Positions 26,393 to 36,276 of a DNA stretch of 58,504 nucleotides are shown here, piece by piece. Numbering within the stretch: position 1 is the stretch's first letter; each line of letters opens with the position of its first letter. Made by a program: the position numbers and the translations under genes. Under the pieces are notes generated by a model that did no database searches, was not told the origin of the DNA, and saw nothing but the letters and a program-made list of their open reading frames with translations. The stretch covers positions 48,001-106,504 of the forward strand of contig CACMRS010000001.1 of assembly GCA_902616165.1 (NCBI GenBank). The letters are read 5' to 3'. Origin of the DNA: an uncultured Pelagibacteraceae bacterium. Lineage in GTDB: Bacteria > Pseudomonadota > Alphaproteobacteria > Pelagibacterales > Pelagibacteraceae.

Positions 26393-28147
26393 ATGTGCGG
26401 TATAGCAGGATTATTTGATAGAGAAGTTAAAAATAAGAGTATTATAAAAAAAATCACAGATAAAATAATCCACAGAGGTCCTGACGAATCTGGATTTTAT
26501 TCAAATCAAAAAGGATTTTATTTAGGTATGAGAAGGTTGTCTATAATTGATTTAAAAAATGGCTCTCAACCTGTGGAAACTAAAAATATTGTTTTAATAT
26601 TTAATGGAGAAATATTTAATTTTATCGAACTAAAGAATAAATATTTGCCTGAGGAGAAAAATATAAAATCAGATACAATTATTTTGACAAAATTAATAGA
26701 TAAAATAGGTTTTAAAATTCTTAATGATCTAAAAGGTTTTTTTTCAATAGCAGTCTATCACAAAAAAAAACAGAAAATTTTTCTGATTAGAGATAGATTT
26801 GGAATTAAACCACTTTATTATTTTTATAATAAATCAAAATTTTATTTTTGTTCAGAAATTCAACCCTTAAGAAATACACTTCATATTCACAAAAATGATC
26901 TTAATATTGATCAAGTAAATAATTATTTTGTACTTGGCTATATTTTTGGTGAAAATCGTATTTATTCAAATGTTAAAATGTTAAAAGCTGGTACAATTTT
27001 AGAATTTGATCTAAAAACAAAGAGTACTAAATTAACCTCTTGGTTCGACATTAAGACACTGTCCGATATATATATTTCTGATAACAAAAAACTAGTTGCT
27101 AAAGTATATGAAAATATTGCAGATGCATTGAGATATTGGGCAAGATCAGATGTAGAAAAAGTTTTTGCATTATCAGGGGGTTTAGATTCATCAATTTTAG
27201 CCTCAATTTATTCTAAAGAGTTTGAAAAAGTAAATACGATAAGTTTCGTATATTCAGACTTAAGTAAATATAAAAGATTTAGCGAGACAGAAAATATTAA
27301 GGCAATAACCAGTAAAATCAAATCAAATCATGAGGATTATTATTGGTCAAACAAAGATTTTTGCTCAGATTTAGACTCAATTGTTAAATCTATAGAAGAA
27401 CCCCAAGGAAACAGCTTATTACCATGGTTTTTATATAAAAAGATTAAAAAAAATTTTAAAGTTTGTATCACAGGTAATGGAGGAGATGAGTTATTTGGTA
27501 ATTACAATAGACCATTAAATTATTTAAATAAAAGTTTAAAACCTTATGATTTTGAAAATTTTAAAAATAATTATTTTTATAAAAACTATTATTTCTTCAA
27601 TCGTGATTTGCAAAAAAAATATCTTAAAAATTATACAAAAGATGTTTCAACTTTATTTTATAAAATTTTAAATAAAAAAAAGCCAAAATTAGATGTTAAA
27701 AGAAACTTATCAATATTGGATTACCAAACCCAATTTCAAGATGATATGCTTTTTTTAGAGGATAAATTGTCAATGAGAAATTCTGTTGAAACTAGAACTC
27801 CATACCTAGATCACGATCTATTTAAATTTATATACTCCCTTAAGTTACAAAGAATAAATAAAAATGAGTATAAACACCTTTTAAAAAAAGTAGGTTATCA
27901 ATTACTCCCAAAAAGTATTATAGATTCAAAGAAGAAAGGTTTTTCTATGCCTCTTAGTTTAATAATGAGAAATGATTTAAAAAATAAAATCACACACTAT
28001 TTGTCAAAAAAAAATTTAAAAACAGTTGGGTATATTAATCCGGATTATTTTGATGATTTTGTAATGCCCATGCTTAAAGGGGAAAATACAAATTTACAAA
28101 ATGTTTGGAATGTTTTTTTATTTCATCTCTGGTATGATTTAAATTAA
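26393..28147 (+). CDS. asnB: Asparagine synthase-like glutamine amidotransferase (copy 1)
   Basis: This 584-residue protein starts MCGIAGLFD, exposing Cys2 as the glutaminase nucleophile after Met removal. It has NGEIFNF, SDTIILTKL and RDRFGIKPLYYF in the glutaminase half. The synthetase half carries the pyrophosphate loop FALSGGLDSSI near residue 260 and GNGGDELFGNYNRP. Surface-sugar homologs amidate carboxyl groups of sugar acids. Its place directly before neuB (no gap) suggests the nonulosonic acid or its precursor as substrate; ordinary asparagine synthesis cannot be ruled out. A second copy lies at 52503. Confidence 0.9.
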   Translation: MCGIAGLFDREVKNKSIIKKITDKIIHRGPDESGFYSNQKGFYLGMRRLSIIDLKNGSQPVETKNIVLIFNGEIFNFIELKNKYLPEEKNIKSDTIILTKLIDKIGFKILNDLKGFFSIAVYHKKKQKIFLIRDRFGIKPLYYFYNKSKFYFCSEIQPLRNTLHIHKNDLNIDQVNNYFVLGYIFGENRIYSNVKMLKAGTILEFDLKTKSTKLTSWFDIKTLSDIYISDNKKLVAKVYENIADALRYWARSDVEKVFALSGGLDSSILASIYSKEFEKVNTISFVYSDLSKYKRFSETENIKAITSKIKSNHEDYYWSNKDFCSDLDSIVKSIEEPQGNSLLPWFLYKKIKKNFKVCITGNGGDELFGNYNRPLNYLNKSLKPYDFENFKNNYFYKNYYFFNRDLQKKYLKNYTKDVSTLFYKILNKKKPKLDVKRNLSILDYQTQFQDDMLFLEDKLSMRNSVETRTPYLDHDLFKFIYSLKLQRINKNEYKHLLKKVGYQLLPKSIIDSKKKGFSMPLSLIMRNDLKNKITHYLSKKNLKTVGYINPDYFDDFVMPMLKGENTNLQNVWNVFLFHLWYDLN

Positions 28148-29152
28148 ATGAAAACAAAATTAATTGCAGAAGTCGGAGTTAATCATAATGGCAATATAAA
28201 TATAGCAAAAAAAATTATACGATCTGCAAAAAAAATTGGAGTAAATATTATAAAATTTCAATTTTATACAACTGAAAAACTTATTCTTCCAAATACTCCA
28301 ATGGCAGAATATCAAACAAAAAACTATCAAAATAAAAAAATTGTAGATCAATATAAGCTTTTAAAAAAGTATGAATTTAATCTGAAACAACACATAAGCT
28401 TATCAAAATACTGTAGAAAACTTGGAATGGAGTATTGCTGCAGTTTTTTTCATGAGGATGATGTTAAGTATTCAAAATTACTAGGCTTAAAAAGAATAAA
28501 GATACCCTCTGGAGAATTAAATAATTTTTTACTTCTAAAACAAATTTCTAAATTAAATAAAAAAATTATATTATCTACAGGTATGTCTAATTTTAAAGAC
28601 TTAAATAAATCTTTAGATTTTTTAATAAAAAATGGACAAGATAAAAAAAAAATCACAGTTTTACACTGTTGTTCAGCATACCCAACATTGCCAAAAGATC
28701 TTAATTTAAATTCAATAGAATATTTAAAAAAAAAACTGAATAAAATATCAGTTGGATTTTCAGATCATTCAAATAGTATTTTTACTCCAATGATGGCTGT
28801 ACTTAAAGGTGCAGATATAATTGAAAAACATATAACCCTCTCAAATAAATCTAAAGGCCCGGATCATTTAGCAAGTTTAAATATTACAGATTTTAGTAAA
28901 ATGATTGATTTAATTAAAATTGCTGAAATTTCAATTGGTAGTTTACAAAAAAAAATTAATATTTCAGAAAAGAAAAATATTTTTTTTGTTAAAAAATCTT
29001 TAGTTGCAAAAAGGGATATTAAAAAAGGTGAAAAGTTTGACTATAATAATTTAACTGCTATGAGACCATTAAAGGGAAAGTCAGTAGATAAATTAAAAAA
29101 TTTTTTAGGAAAAAAATCAAAAAAAAACTATAGAAAAAACCAAATAATATGA
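28148..29152 (+). CDS. neuB: N-acetylneuraminate/legionaminate synthase
   Basis: This 334-residue protein has the NeuB layout. LIAEVGVNHNGNINIAKKI is at the start, RIKIPSGELNNF and ILSTGMSNF are barrel motifs, SVGFSDHSNS and EKHITLSNKSKGPDH form the catalytic end. A C-terminal antifreeze-like SAF domain runs from about residue 275 (KSLVAKRDIKKGE to the end). It condenses phosphoenolpyruvate with a six-carbon amino sugar to make a nine-carbon acid. It overlaps neuC by 4 bases. Whether the product is sialic, legionaminic or another nonulosonic acid is not decided by sequence seen here. Confidence 0.92.
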   Translation: MKTKLIAEVGVNHNGNINIAKKIIRSAKKIGVNIIKFQFYTTEKLILPNTPMAEYQTKNYQNKKIVDQYKLLKKYEFNLKQHISLSKYCRKLGMEYCCSFFHEDDVKYSKLLGLKRIKIPSGELNNFLLLKQISKLNKKIILSTGMSNFKDLNKSLDFLIKNGQDKKKITVLHCCSAYPTLPKDLNLNSIEYLKKKLNKISVGFSDHSNSIFTPMMAVLKGADIIEKHITLSNKSKGPDHLASLNITDFSKMIDLIKIAEISIGSLQKKINISEKKNIFFVKKSLVAKRDIKKGEKFDYNNLTAMRPLKGKSVDKLKNFLGKKSKKNYRKNQII

Positions 29153-30297
29153 GGAAAATTAAAGTAGCTGTAGTTACAGGAAGTAGAGCAGACTATGGAT
29201 TGCTTTCCAATTTTTTAATGGAAGCAAAAAAAGAATTTAAATTGAGTTTAATTGTAACTGGCGCTCATTTAAATTATGGTTTTGGGAATTCATTAAATGA
29301 AATTAAGAAAGATAAGATAAAAATATCAAAGAAAATAAACTTAAATATACAAGATAAAAAGGGCGCTGTAGCTAATTCAATAAGTTTGGGAATAAAAAAA
29401 TTTAATAAATACTTTGAGAAAAATTACTTTGACTACGTAATTTTACTGGGTGACAGATATGAAATTTTATCCTGTGCAATTGCAGCAATGGTAATTCGAT
29501 ACCCAATAATTCATTTACATGGAGGTGAAACAACAACGAATTCCTTTGATGAGTATTTTAGACATTCTATTTCTATATTTTCACAATATCATTTTGTTGC
29601 TGCAGAGAAGTATTTTAAAAGAGTTATGCAGCTAGGAAAAAACCCAAAAACTATTTTCAAGGTCGGTGGGTTAGGTGTTGCAAATATAAAAAGAATTAAA
29701 TTTCAAAAAAAAAATGATATTGAACAAAAATTAAAAATAAAATTTAAAGACAAAAATATTTTTTTTATTTATCATCCTGAAACTTTAGAAAAAAATTATG
29801 GTGAAAAAGGATTAGAAAATTGTCTAAAGGTTCTATCAGGGTTTAAAAATTATCTTGTAATAATATCAACTCCAAATGCTGACACTAAATATAGTAAATT
29901 TAGAAAAAAAATTTTTCAATATGCAAAAAAAAATGATCATTTTAAAATTATCTCAACAATAAAACATGATACTTTTTTATCATGTATGAAATTTATTGAT
30001 GTAATTGTTGGAAATTCATCAAGTGGTATACTAGAGGCGCCTTCTCTTAAAGTACCAACACTTAATATTGGTTCCAGACAGGATGGAAGATTAAGAGCTA
30101 GAAGTATAATTGATTCTGGTTATGGTTTTAAAGAGATACAAATAAAACTAAAGCGATTAATAAATTTAAAAAGAAAAAAAAATATATATGCAAATCCATA
30201 CGATTATGGTGATAGTATTAAAAAAATTATTAAGATAATCAAAAACTTAAAAAAGTTAAAAATTGAGAAAAATAAAAAATTTTACAATATAATCTAG
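29149..30297 (+). CDS. neuC: UDP-N-acetylglucosamine 2-epimerase, hydrolysing
   Basis: This 382-residue GT-B-like protein matches NeuC/LegG. It has VAVVTGSRADYGLLSNFL at the start, LIVTGAHLNYGFGNS, LLGDRYEILSCAIAAM and HLHGGETTTNSFDEYFRHS in the catalytic cleft, then VGNSSSGILEAP near the C-terminus. It releases ManNAc or the 4-amino-deoxy analogue from its UDP form, giving the substrate for NeuB. The preceding gene overlap of 4 bases indicates coupling. It is followed by a 103-base gap. Confidence 0.92.
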   Translation: MRKIKVAVVTGSRADYGLLSNFLMEAKKEFKLSLIVTGAHLNYGFGNSLNEIKKDKIKISKKINLNIQDKKGAVANSISLGIKKFNKYFEKNYFDYVILLGDRYEILSCAIAAMVIRYPIIHLHGGETTTNSFDEYFRHSISIFSQYHFVAAEKYFKRVMQLGKNPKTIFKVGGLGVANIKRIKFQKKNDIEQKLKIKFKDKNIFFIYHPETLEKNYGEKGLENCLKVLSGFKNYLVIISTPNADTKYSKFRKKIFQYAKKNDHFKIISTIKHDTFLSCMKFIDVIVGNSSSGILEAPSLKVPTLNIGSRQDGRLRARSIIDSGYGFKEIQIKLKRLINLKRKKNIYANPYDYGDSIKKIIKIIKNLKKLKIEKNKKFYNII

Positions 30298-30400
30298 TAT
30301 TTAAAAAATAGTTATAAGGTAAAAAGTTTAAATGAGTAACAAAAAACTAAAAAATAGGTAAGATTTATTTTTAAAAAATTTATATTAAAGCTTATCAAAC

Positions 30401-31291
30401 ATGAAAAAAATTGGCTTAGTTATCGGGTATGGGTCTATAGGTAAAAAACACTATAGAGTAATGAAAAAATTAAATTTTTTTAAAAAAATTTATATTCTGT
30501 CTAGCCATATTAATGGTGATAATGTCATCAAGAACATCAAAGAAATAAAAAAAATTAATCCAGATTTTATTGTGATTTGTTCAGAAACTTACAAACACTA
30601 TTTTCAATTAAAATATTTAGATCAAATTTTAGAAAATAAAATAATTTTAATTGAAAAGCCAATATTTTCAAAATTTAAAAAACTTAAAATTAAGAATAAC
30701 AAAGTATTTGTTGGATATAACTTAAGATATCATCCAATAATATTGTTTTTAAAATATTTCTTAAAAAATAAATCCATAGTTACTGCAAATGTTACTTGTA
30801 ATTCTTATTTGCCAAATTGGAGAGATAGAAATTATAAGAATATTTATAGTTCTATCAAAAATAAAGGTGGAGGAGTTCATTTAGACCTATCGCATGAGAT
30901 TGATTACAGTAATTGGATATTTGAGAAATTTAAGACAGAAAATATTACTTTAAAGAAATTATCAAACTTAAAGATCGATTCTTATGATTATTGTAACTTA
31001 ATTGGATATTCAAAATTTGTAAAATTAATAAATATTAACTTAAATTATTTTTCTCAAAAAAATAAACGGAATATTGAGGTCATAATGAACAATCAGCTTA
31101 TAGATGCTGATTTGATAAAAAATAAAATAAATTTTTATTCAAAGAATAAGCATAAAGAAAAAAAATTTAAAAAAATATCTTTGCAAAAAACTTTAGAATT
31201 ACAACTAGTAGATATCTTAAAATCAAAACCAAAGTATGCCTGCAGCTACATTGAAGGTTTAAAAGTATTGAAAACTTTGAGGATAAAATGA
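30401..31291 (+). CDS. Gfo/Idh/MocA family oxidoreductase (third of three)
   Basis: This 296-residue protein begins IGLVIGYGSIGKKHYRVM. It contains LIEKPIFSK with the family's Lys of EKP, VGYNLRYHP, and KGGGVHLDLSHEIDYSNWIF with conserved His residues. It lies between neuC and neuA and overlaps neuA by 4 bases, so it probably acts on the nonulosonic acid or a precursor, for example by oxidation or reduction of a ring hydroxyl. The exact reaction is unknown. Confidence 0.85.
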   Translation: MKKIGLVIGYGSIGKKHYRVMKKLNFFKKIYILSSHINGDNVIKNIKEIKKINPDFIVICSETYKHYFQLKYLDQILENKIILIEKPIFSKFKKLKIKNNKVFVGYNLRYHPIILFLKYFLKNKSIVTANVTCNSYLPNWRDRNYKNIYSSIKNKGGGVHLDLSHEIDYSNWIFEKFKTENITLKKLSNLKIDSYDYCNLIGYSKFVKLININLNYFSQKNKRNIEVIMNNQLIDADLIKNKINFYSKNKHKEKKFKKISLQKTLELQLVDILKSKPKYACSYIEGLKVLKTLRIK

Positions 31292-31977
31292 ATATATTAT
31301 GCTTAATTTGCGCAAGAAAAGGATCAAAGGGTATTAAAAATAAAAATATAACTAAAATAAAAAATAAAAAACTGATCGAGATAACGATTGATCAAGCAAA
31401 AAAATCAAAATTATTTCAAAATATTGTTGTGTCTACAGACTCAAAAAAAATACAAAATTTTGCTATTTCTAAAAAAGTCCTTTGTTGGTTTTTGAGACCT
31501 AACACAATTTCAAATGATAAAGCTTCTAAATTATTAGCTTTAAAGCATGGTTTAATTGAAAGTGAAAAAAAACTTAATAAAAAATTCGATATAATTTGTG
31601 ATTTAGACGTAACTTCACCACTTAGGAAAATTGATGATATTTTGAAAGCATTTAAAAAATTTAAAAAAAAAAAATATAATATTTTATTTTCAGTAAATGA
31701 GGCAAAAAAAAATCCTTATTTTAATATGGTAGAGGTAACAAAAAAAAAGATATCTTTAGTAAAAAAAATAAATCAGAATATTGTCTCTAGACAACAAGCA
31801 CCTAAGGTTTATGAAATGAATGCAAGTATTTATTTTTGGAAAAGAAATTATCTTTTAAAAAATAAAAGTCTGTTTGGAAGAAATATTGGTATTTATGAAA
31901 TGCCAAGAGATAGATCGATTGATATAGACGACCATTTAGATTTGAAAATAGTTAAACATTTGTTAAAAGATAATTAA
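31288..31977 (+). CDS. neuA: CMP-nonulosonate cytidylyltransferase
   Basis: This 229-residue protein starts CLICARKGSKGIKNKNI, the CTP-binding signature of acylneuraminate cytidylyltransferases. It continues with IVVSTDSKKIQNFA, DLDVTSPLRKIDDI (catalytic Asp region), and ends with the typical DRSIDIDDHLDLKIVKHLL. It transfers CMP from CTP to the nine-carbon acid made by NeuB. This completes the neuBCA set in order B, C, Gfo, A. Sixty bases separate it from the PFTS gene. Confidence 0.92.
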   Translation: MNILCLICARKGSKGIKNKNITKIKNKKLIEITIDQAKKSKLFQNIVVSTDSKKIQNFAISKKVLCWFLRPNTISNDKASKLLALKHGLIESEKKLNKKFDIICDLDVTSPLRKIDDILKAFKKFKKKKYNILFSVNEAKKNPYFNMVEVTKKKISLVKKINQNIVSRQQAPKVYEMNASIYFWKRNYLLKNKSLFGRNIGIYEMPRDRSIDIDDHLDLKIVKHLLKDN

Positions 31978-32037
31978 GATTATTTCAATTTTGAAAGTTA
32001 CTTAAATAAAAAAATTTTAAAAATTTAAATTTACTTT

Positions 32038-33675
32038 ATGAATTTTATTTACAAATTATTAAATATTAAAATTATTAATTTATATTTAACTAAATTAAGT
32101 GAAAAAATTTATAAGTATTTAAGAAAATCATCTAAAGAAAATAAGTTAGATTTGTTTAGACAAATTATTGAGTCAATACATAAAACATCATACTATAAAA
32201 ATAAATCAAAGCCTTTGATGTGGGATACTTTTTACCCTGATCATAATTTGTGTACTCAACAAAAAATTGTCCAGCAAATTGGTTTTATGAAATTATTAAT
32301 TCCATTTATTTATTTTTTGAGTAATAAAAAAAAAATAATTTTTATTTTATCAAATAGATGGATAAATAAGCTTAAGGAAAATAAAATTGAGGTTAATTCT
32401 TTTTGGTCTAGAATATTAAATTATCTATATTTTATACACTTTTTTTTTGAAGGTTTAATTTATTTTTTTTCAATTTTATATAAATATTTTTATTTTAATT
32501 TTACTTTCAAACATTTTAAGAATTTTAATTTTAATAAGAATATAAAAATATTTGCAAATGTTAATTTTAATGAGGAAGAAATTCTAAGAAATTCAAAATT
32601 TGACTTAATTTATTGGATTAATGAAACTTTTAAGCATGATAAGAATATTTTTTTTATAAATAAGAAAATTAAAAAAAAAATTAAGGATGACATCTTTTGC
32701 ATTCCTGATCCTTTGTTTTTTTATATTAAAAAACTAAATATCTTTAAATTTACTATTAATTTCTTTATAATTTTTTTTTTAGTAATAGTTGATATCTTTT
32801 TTTTAAAGTTTTCAAATTTAATTTTATTTAAAGAAAAAATTGAGGCATCTATTATTAATTGCTCTTCTTTAAATAAACAAATAAATTTTTATTTTATTTT
32901 CACTCAGAATATTAAAAGACCTTTGTGGACTTACGAAATTTTAAAAAAAAATTCTACTGTTTCAGTTGTTTGTTTAAACTTATTTACTGATATGAAAATT
33001 AACGACGATAAAAATTATTCACCTGATATAGATGCTTATCATCTTTGCTCTTGGGATAATTATTTTATTTGGACTGATAATTGTGAAAAGTTTTTAATAA
33101 ATAGATTAATAAAAAATAGTAGTTTTAAAAAAGATAGACCCAACTTCAATAAAATTGGCATAATTTATTTTAAAGATTCAAATAAAAATTTGAATTTTCC
33201 AAAAAAAAGAAAGATTGCATTATTTACATATGAGCGACATAAATTTTCTCCTGGTATTGGAACTATGGCAGAATGGCAATATAATAATCCTAAGCTTTTA
33301 TGGGATTTTTACAATACGATTATAAATATAGCAGATGAGCTTGGTATACAGATTATTATTAAAAGAAAAAGGAATTTAAAACAAAATATTTCTATAAGAC
33401 GTATCGAAGGTTTATTTAACAAATTAAAAAAAAATAAAAATGTTTTAATAATAGACTCAGACCATTCAGCTTATAAATTATTATTAGAATGTGATGCTAC
33501 TATTTCACAACCTTTTACATCAGTAGGTTATGCTGCTAAAAAACTAAATAAACCCTCTGTTTATTTCGATCCAACTAAAGAATTAAAATCTGATGACTTA
33601 TCAGCGAATGGAGTAAAATTAATAAATGATAAGGTTTTATTAAAGAAATGGATTGTGGATAATGTGCAAAAATGA
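32038..33675 (+). CDS. PFTS-motif polysaccharide biosynthesis protein (copy 1)
   Basis: This 545-residue protein has hydrophobic stretches at about residues 128-155 and 235-262 and a C-terminal half with GT-B character. It carries ISQPFTSVGYAAKKL near residue 490, then PSVYFDPT and a closing SANGVKLI. I recognise the PFTS feature of a family named for it in surface-carbohydrate clusters (from memory). The paralog at 34658 shares WxxxFPDHxLxxQQ, IKRPLWTY / IERPLWTY, KRKxxL, and the PFTS site. It may be a membrane-associated glycosyltransferase; no enzyme activity is established by sequence. Confidence 0.65.
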   Translation: MNFIYKLLNIKIINLYLTKLSEKIYKYLRKSSKENKLDLFRQIIESIHKTSYYKNKSKPLMWDTFYPDHNLCTQQKIVQQIGFMKLLIPFIYFLSNKKKIIFILSNRWINKLKENKIEVNSFWSRILNYLYFIHFFFEGLIYFFSILYKYFYFNFTFKHFKNFNFNKNIKIFANVNFNEEEILRNSKFDLIYWINETFKHDKNIFFINKKIKKKIKDDIFCIPDPLFFYIKKLNIFKFTINFFIIFFLVIVDIFFLKFSNLILFKEKIEASIINCSSLNKQINFYFIFTQNIKRPLWTYEILKKNSTVSVVCLNLFTDMKINDDKNYSPDIDAYHLCSWDNYFIWTDNCEKFLINRLIKNSSFKKDRPNFNKIGIIYFKDSNKNLNFPKKRKIALFTYERHKFSPGIGTMAEWQYNNPKLLWDFYNTIINIADELGIQIIIKRKRNLKQNISIRRIEGLFNKLKKNKNVLIIDSDHSAYKLLLECDATISQPFTSVGYAAKKLNKPSVYFDPTKELKSDDLSANGVKLINDKVLLKKWIVDNVQK

Positions 33676-33689
33676 TTTATAAAACTTGA

Positions 33690-34637
33690 ATGAACCAATT
33701 TTCTCTATTTCTTGCGAAATATTTCAAAAAATTTATACCAGAATTTTTTTTAAATTCTTTAATTGTTAATGCTTCTAAGGGCAAAGGCGACAAACTTGAA
33801 ATAACTTTAACGATTGGATGCGCAATGATGTGTGAATATTGCCCTCAAACATTAATTAGAAATATAAGTTCTAGTAGAAATTTAAAAAGAAAAATGGACT
33901 TTGAAGAGTTTAAGGAATTTATCAACAATGTTTCAAAATCTACGGAAATTTTGTGGACCGGTTATTCAGAACCATTAGCTCATGAAGATTTTGATAAGTA
34001 TGTTCTTTACCTAGATAATGAGGGTTATAAACAATCTATATCAACCACAATGTTTGGGAGACGGAAAACAGAGAATTTCATGACTAAATTTGCCAATTTT
34101 GGTTTTGTAACTTTTCATTTACCAGATGATAAAAATTTAATGAAATTAAATGTTTCAAAAAGATATCTAACCACTTTAGAGGAAGCTATAAGGTTTCAAT
34201 GCAAATATAACAAAGAAAATGTTTATTATCTTGTATTTGGGAATGATTTTCATCCAGAAATCAGAGATTTAATAGATAAATTAAATAAAGAAAAAGTTAT
34301 AGATCCTTCTAAAATCGAGGTTAGATCTCACTTACATTCTAGAAATGATGCTGTTGATGTTTCGTTAATTGATGGAAAAGAAAGATCAAAAAATAAAAAT
34401 ATAATTTCTAAAAATAAAAAATATTACTGTTCCTACAAAAGATTAAATCAAGGTGTGTTAATGCCTGATGGAGATGTAAATATATGCTGTCATGATTATT
34501 CTTTAGATTTTAGTATAGGTAATTTGAAAAATAATAATTTAAAAAATTTATATAAACAAAAAAAACTAGTTAACAGTGGTTTTATTAATGGTCAAAGTTC
34601 ATTATGTGGCAAATGTGAATACTATAAACCTTTATGA
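33690..34637 (+). CDS. Radical SAM protein with SPASM-like C-terminus
   Basis: This 315-residue protein has the radical SAM cluster-binding motif CxxxCxxC (Cys44, Cys48, Cys51) in TIGCAMMCEYCPQ. WTGYSEPLAHEDFDKY follows as the glycine-rich substrate and SAM region. The C-terminus has a second Cys set: YYCSYKRL, MPDGDVNICCHD, then CGKCEYY, which suggests an auxiliary iron-sulfur site. It sits 14 and 20 bases from the two PFTS paralogs on either side. A radical modification of a sugar or lipid-linked intermediate is possible; the substrate is unknown. Confidence 0.85.
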   Translation: MNQFSLFLAKYFKKFIPEFFLNSLIVNASKGKGDKLEITLTIGCAMMCEYCPQTLIRNISSSRNLKRKMDFEEFKEFINNVSKSTEILWTGYSEPLAHEDFDKYVLYLDNEGYKQSISTTMFGRRKTENFMTKFANFGFVTFHLPDDKNLMKLNVSKRYLTTLEEAIRFQCKYNKENVYYLVFGNDFHPEIRDLIDKLNKEKVIDPSKIEVRSHLHSRNDAVDVSLIDGKERSKNKNIISKNKKYYCSYKRLNQGVLMPDGDVNICCHDYSLDFSIGNLKNNNLKNLYKQKKLVNSGFINGQSSLCGKCEYYKPL

Positions 34638-34657
34638 TTATTAATTAAGAAGCTTAA

Positions 34658-36265
34658 ATGTTTTACAAAATTATTAATTTTAAAATTTTTAAAAGGTTAA
34701 GATATAAAATTTATAAAGACAGTTGGAGAAATAATAAAAAATTAGTTAACAATAATAAGATAGTAAAATTAAGAGAGTTATTTTTTAAACTTCAGAATTG
34801 CAGAATTTATTCAAAAAAAATCAATAATTCTTTATGGGAAAAAAATTTTCCAGATCATAGATTGTATTTACAGCAATTTTTTTTTCAAAAGTTAAATTTT
34901 AAGAAAATATTTACTACGCTTTTATATTTTTATTATGATAAAAGTACAAAAATTATTTTTCCTCTACCACATAAATGGTCTCGAAAATTAAGAGATATGG
35001 ATGATTTAAACATAGGGGTAAATAGTTTTTTGAGTAACATGTTATTTATTATTTATTTAATTTTCTCTGCTATTAAGAGCTTTTTTGGATCGATAATATT
35101 AGTTTTTAACGTTATTTACAAAAAAATATTTAAAGTGAACTTAGTTAGTAATGAAAATAATCACAAAGCAGTCATATGCAACTTTCCAACAAGAAAACTT
35201 AATTTAGACAATGAATTTAGCGAATTTAATATTAATTCATGGTTAAAAAAAAATAAAAAAATAGAGAATATCATTTTTATTGATCAGAATATAAAAAAAA
35301 ATAGATATATAAAAAAAAATATTTTGACTAAAAGTTTAGTTAATTTATTTGTAGAACAAATCGACTTATTCAAATTTATTAATGATTATCTAAGACTTTT
35401 AATTAATGTAATTATTGACATAATATTACTTAGATATGGTTCAATTTTGCTTCTAAAAAATTTGACTGAAAATTTATTAGTTAAAAATTCAGATACATCA
35501 AATTATACTTTCTTTTTTATCTGGACAGGAGGTATTGAAAGGCCTTTGTGGACATATTCAACTATTAATGAGCCAGAGATTTTAAATTTAAGCATATTAG
35601 GAGAAATTAGTCATAACAAGAGAAACGAACTTTGCTTTGATTTTGAGGGATGGGGAATTACATCTTGGAAAAAATATAATGTTTGGACCAATGAGTGCAA
35701 AGATTACTTATTAAAAAGACTAAAAAATAAATCTGAGATTAATGTAGTTGGTCCAATTTTTTCTCATGATAATAATAATGAAGTAAAATTGCCGAAGAAT
35801 ATAATATCTTTATTTGCATATGAAAATCAAAAATGGTCAATTGATATTACTTCAATTCAACAATACCAATTATTAGATTTACTTCATTTATTTAAATTTT
35901 ATAAAAATATTTTAAAAGTTGTTGAAAATAAAAATGTTTTTTTAGTTATTAAAAGAAAAAAAGAATTAAATTTAGATATGGAAAAAAAATATATCAGAAA
36001 TTTTTACAAAAAATTAAAACAAAATCCGAAAGTTATTTATATAGACTCTAAAATTTCTCCATATAAATTAATTGAGAACTCGAAATGTGTTATTTCATTA
36101 CCTTTTACCTCAACATCTGTTGCAGCTAATTATTTAGGAATAAAATCAATATATTATGATCCTACTACTCAAATAAATCTAGACGATCCAACAAGCTCAG
36201 GTGTAAAAATAATCAATGAAATTGATAAATTAGATGATTGGATTACTGAACAGCTAAAGATTTAA
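34658..36265 (+). CDS. PFTS-motif polysaccharide biosynthesis protein (copy 2)
   Basis: This 535-residue protein is a diverged paralog of the one at 32038. They share an early WEKNFPDHRLYLQQ-type segment, central hydrophobic stretches, GIERPLWTYS, a VIKRKKELN segment, and ISLPFTSTSVAANYL near residue 480, with a closing TSSGVKII. The same order of features along the whole chain argues for duplication rather than convergence. It likely acts in assembly of the surface glycan, next to the radical SAM enzyme and a CMP-sugar synthetase. Confidence 0.65.
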   Translation: MFYKIINFKIFKRLRYKIYKDSWRNNKKLVNNNKIVKLRELFFKLQNCRIYSKKINNSLWEKNFPDHRLYLQQFFFQKLNFKKIFTTLLYFYYDKSTKIIFPLPHKWSRKLRDMDDLNIGVNSFLSNMLFIIYLIFSAIKSFFGSIILVFNVIYKKIFKVNLVSNENNHKAVICNFPTRKLNLDNEFSEFNINSWLKKNKKIENIIFIDQNIKKNRYIKKNILTKSLVNLFVEQIDLFKFINDYLRLLINVIIDIILLRYGSILLLKNLTENLLVKNSDTSNYTFFFIWTGGIERPLWTYSTINEPEILNLSILGEISHNKRNELCFDFEGWGITSWKKYNVWTNECKDYLLKRLKNKSEINVVGPIFSHDNNNEVKLPKNIISLFAYENQKWSIDITSIQQYQLLDLLHLFKFYKNILKVVENKNVFLVIKRKKELNLDMEKKYIRNFYKKLKQNPKVIYIDSKISPYKLIENSKCVISLPFTSTSVAANYLGIKSIYYDPTTQINLDDPTSSGVKIINEIDKLDDWITEQLKI

Positions 36266-36276
36266 ATTAAATTTTT

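Noticed and set aside
30332-30361. Nine-codon ATG frame in the 103-base gap between neuC and the third Gfo/Idh/MocA gene
   Set aside because: It has no recognisable content and short frames of this kind are expected by chance. I see nothing else convincing in the gap.
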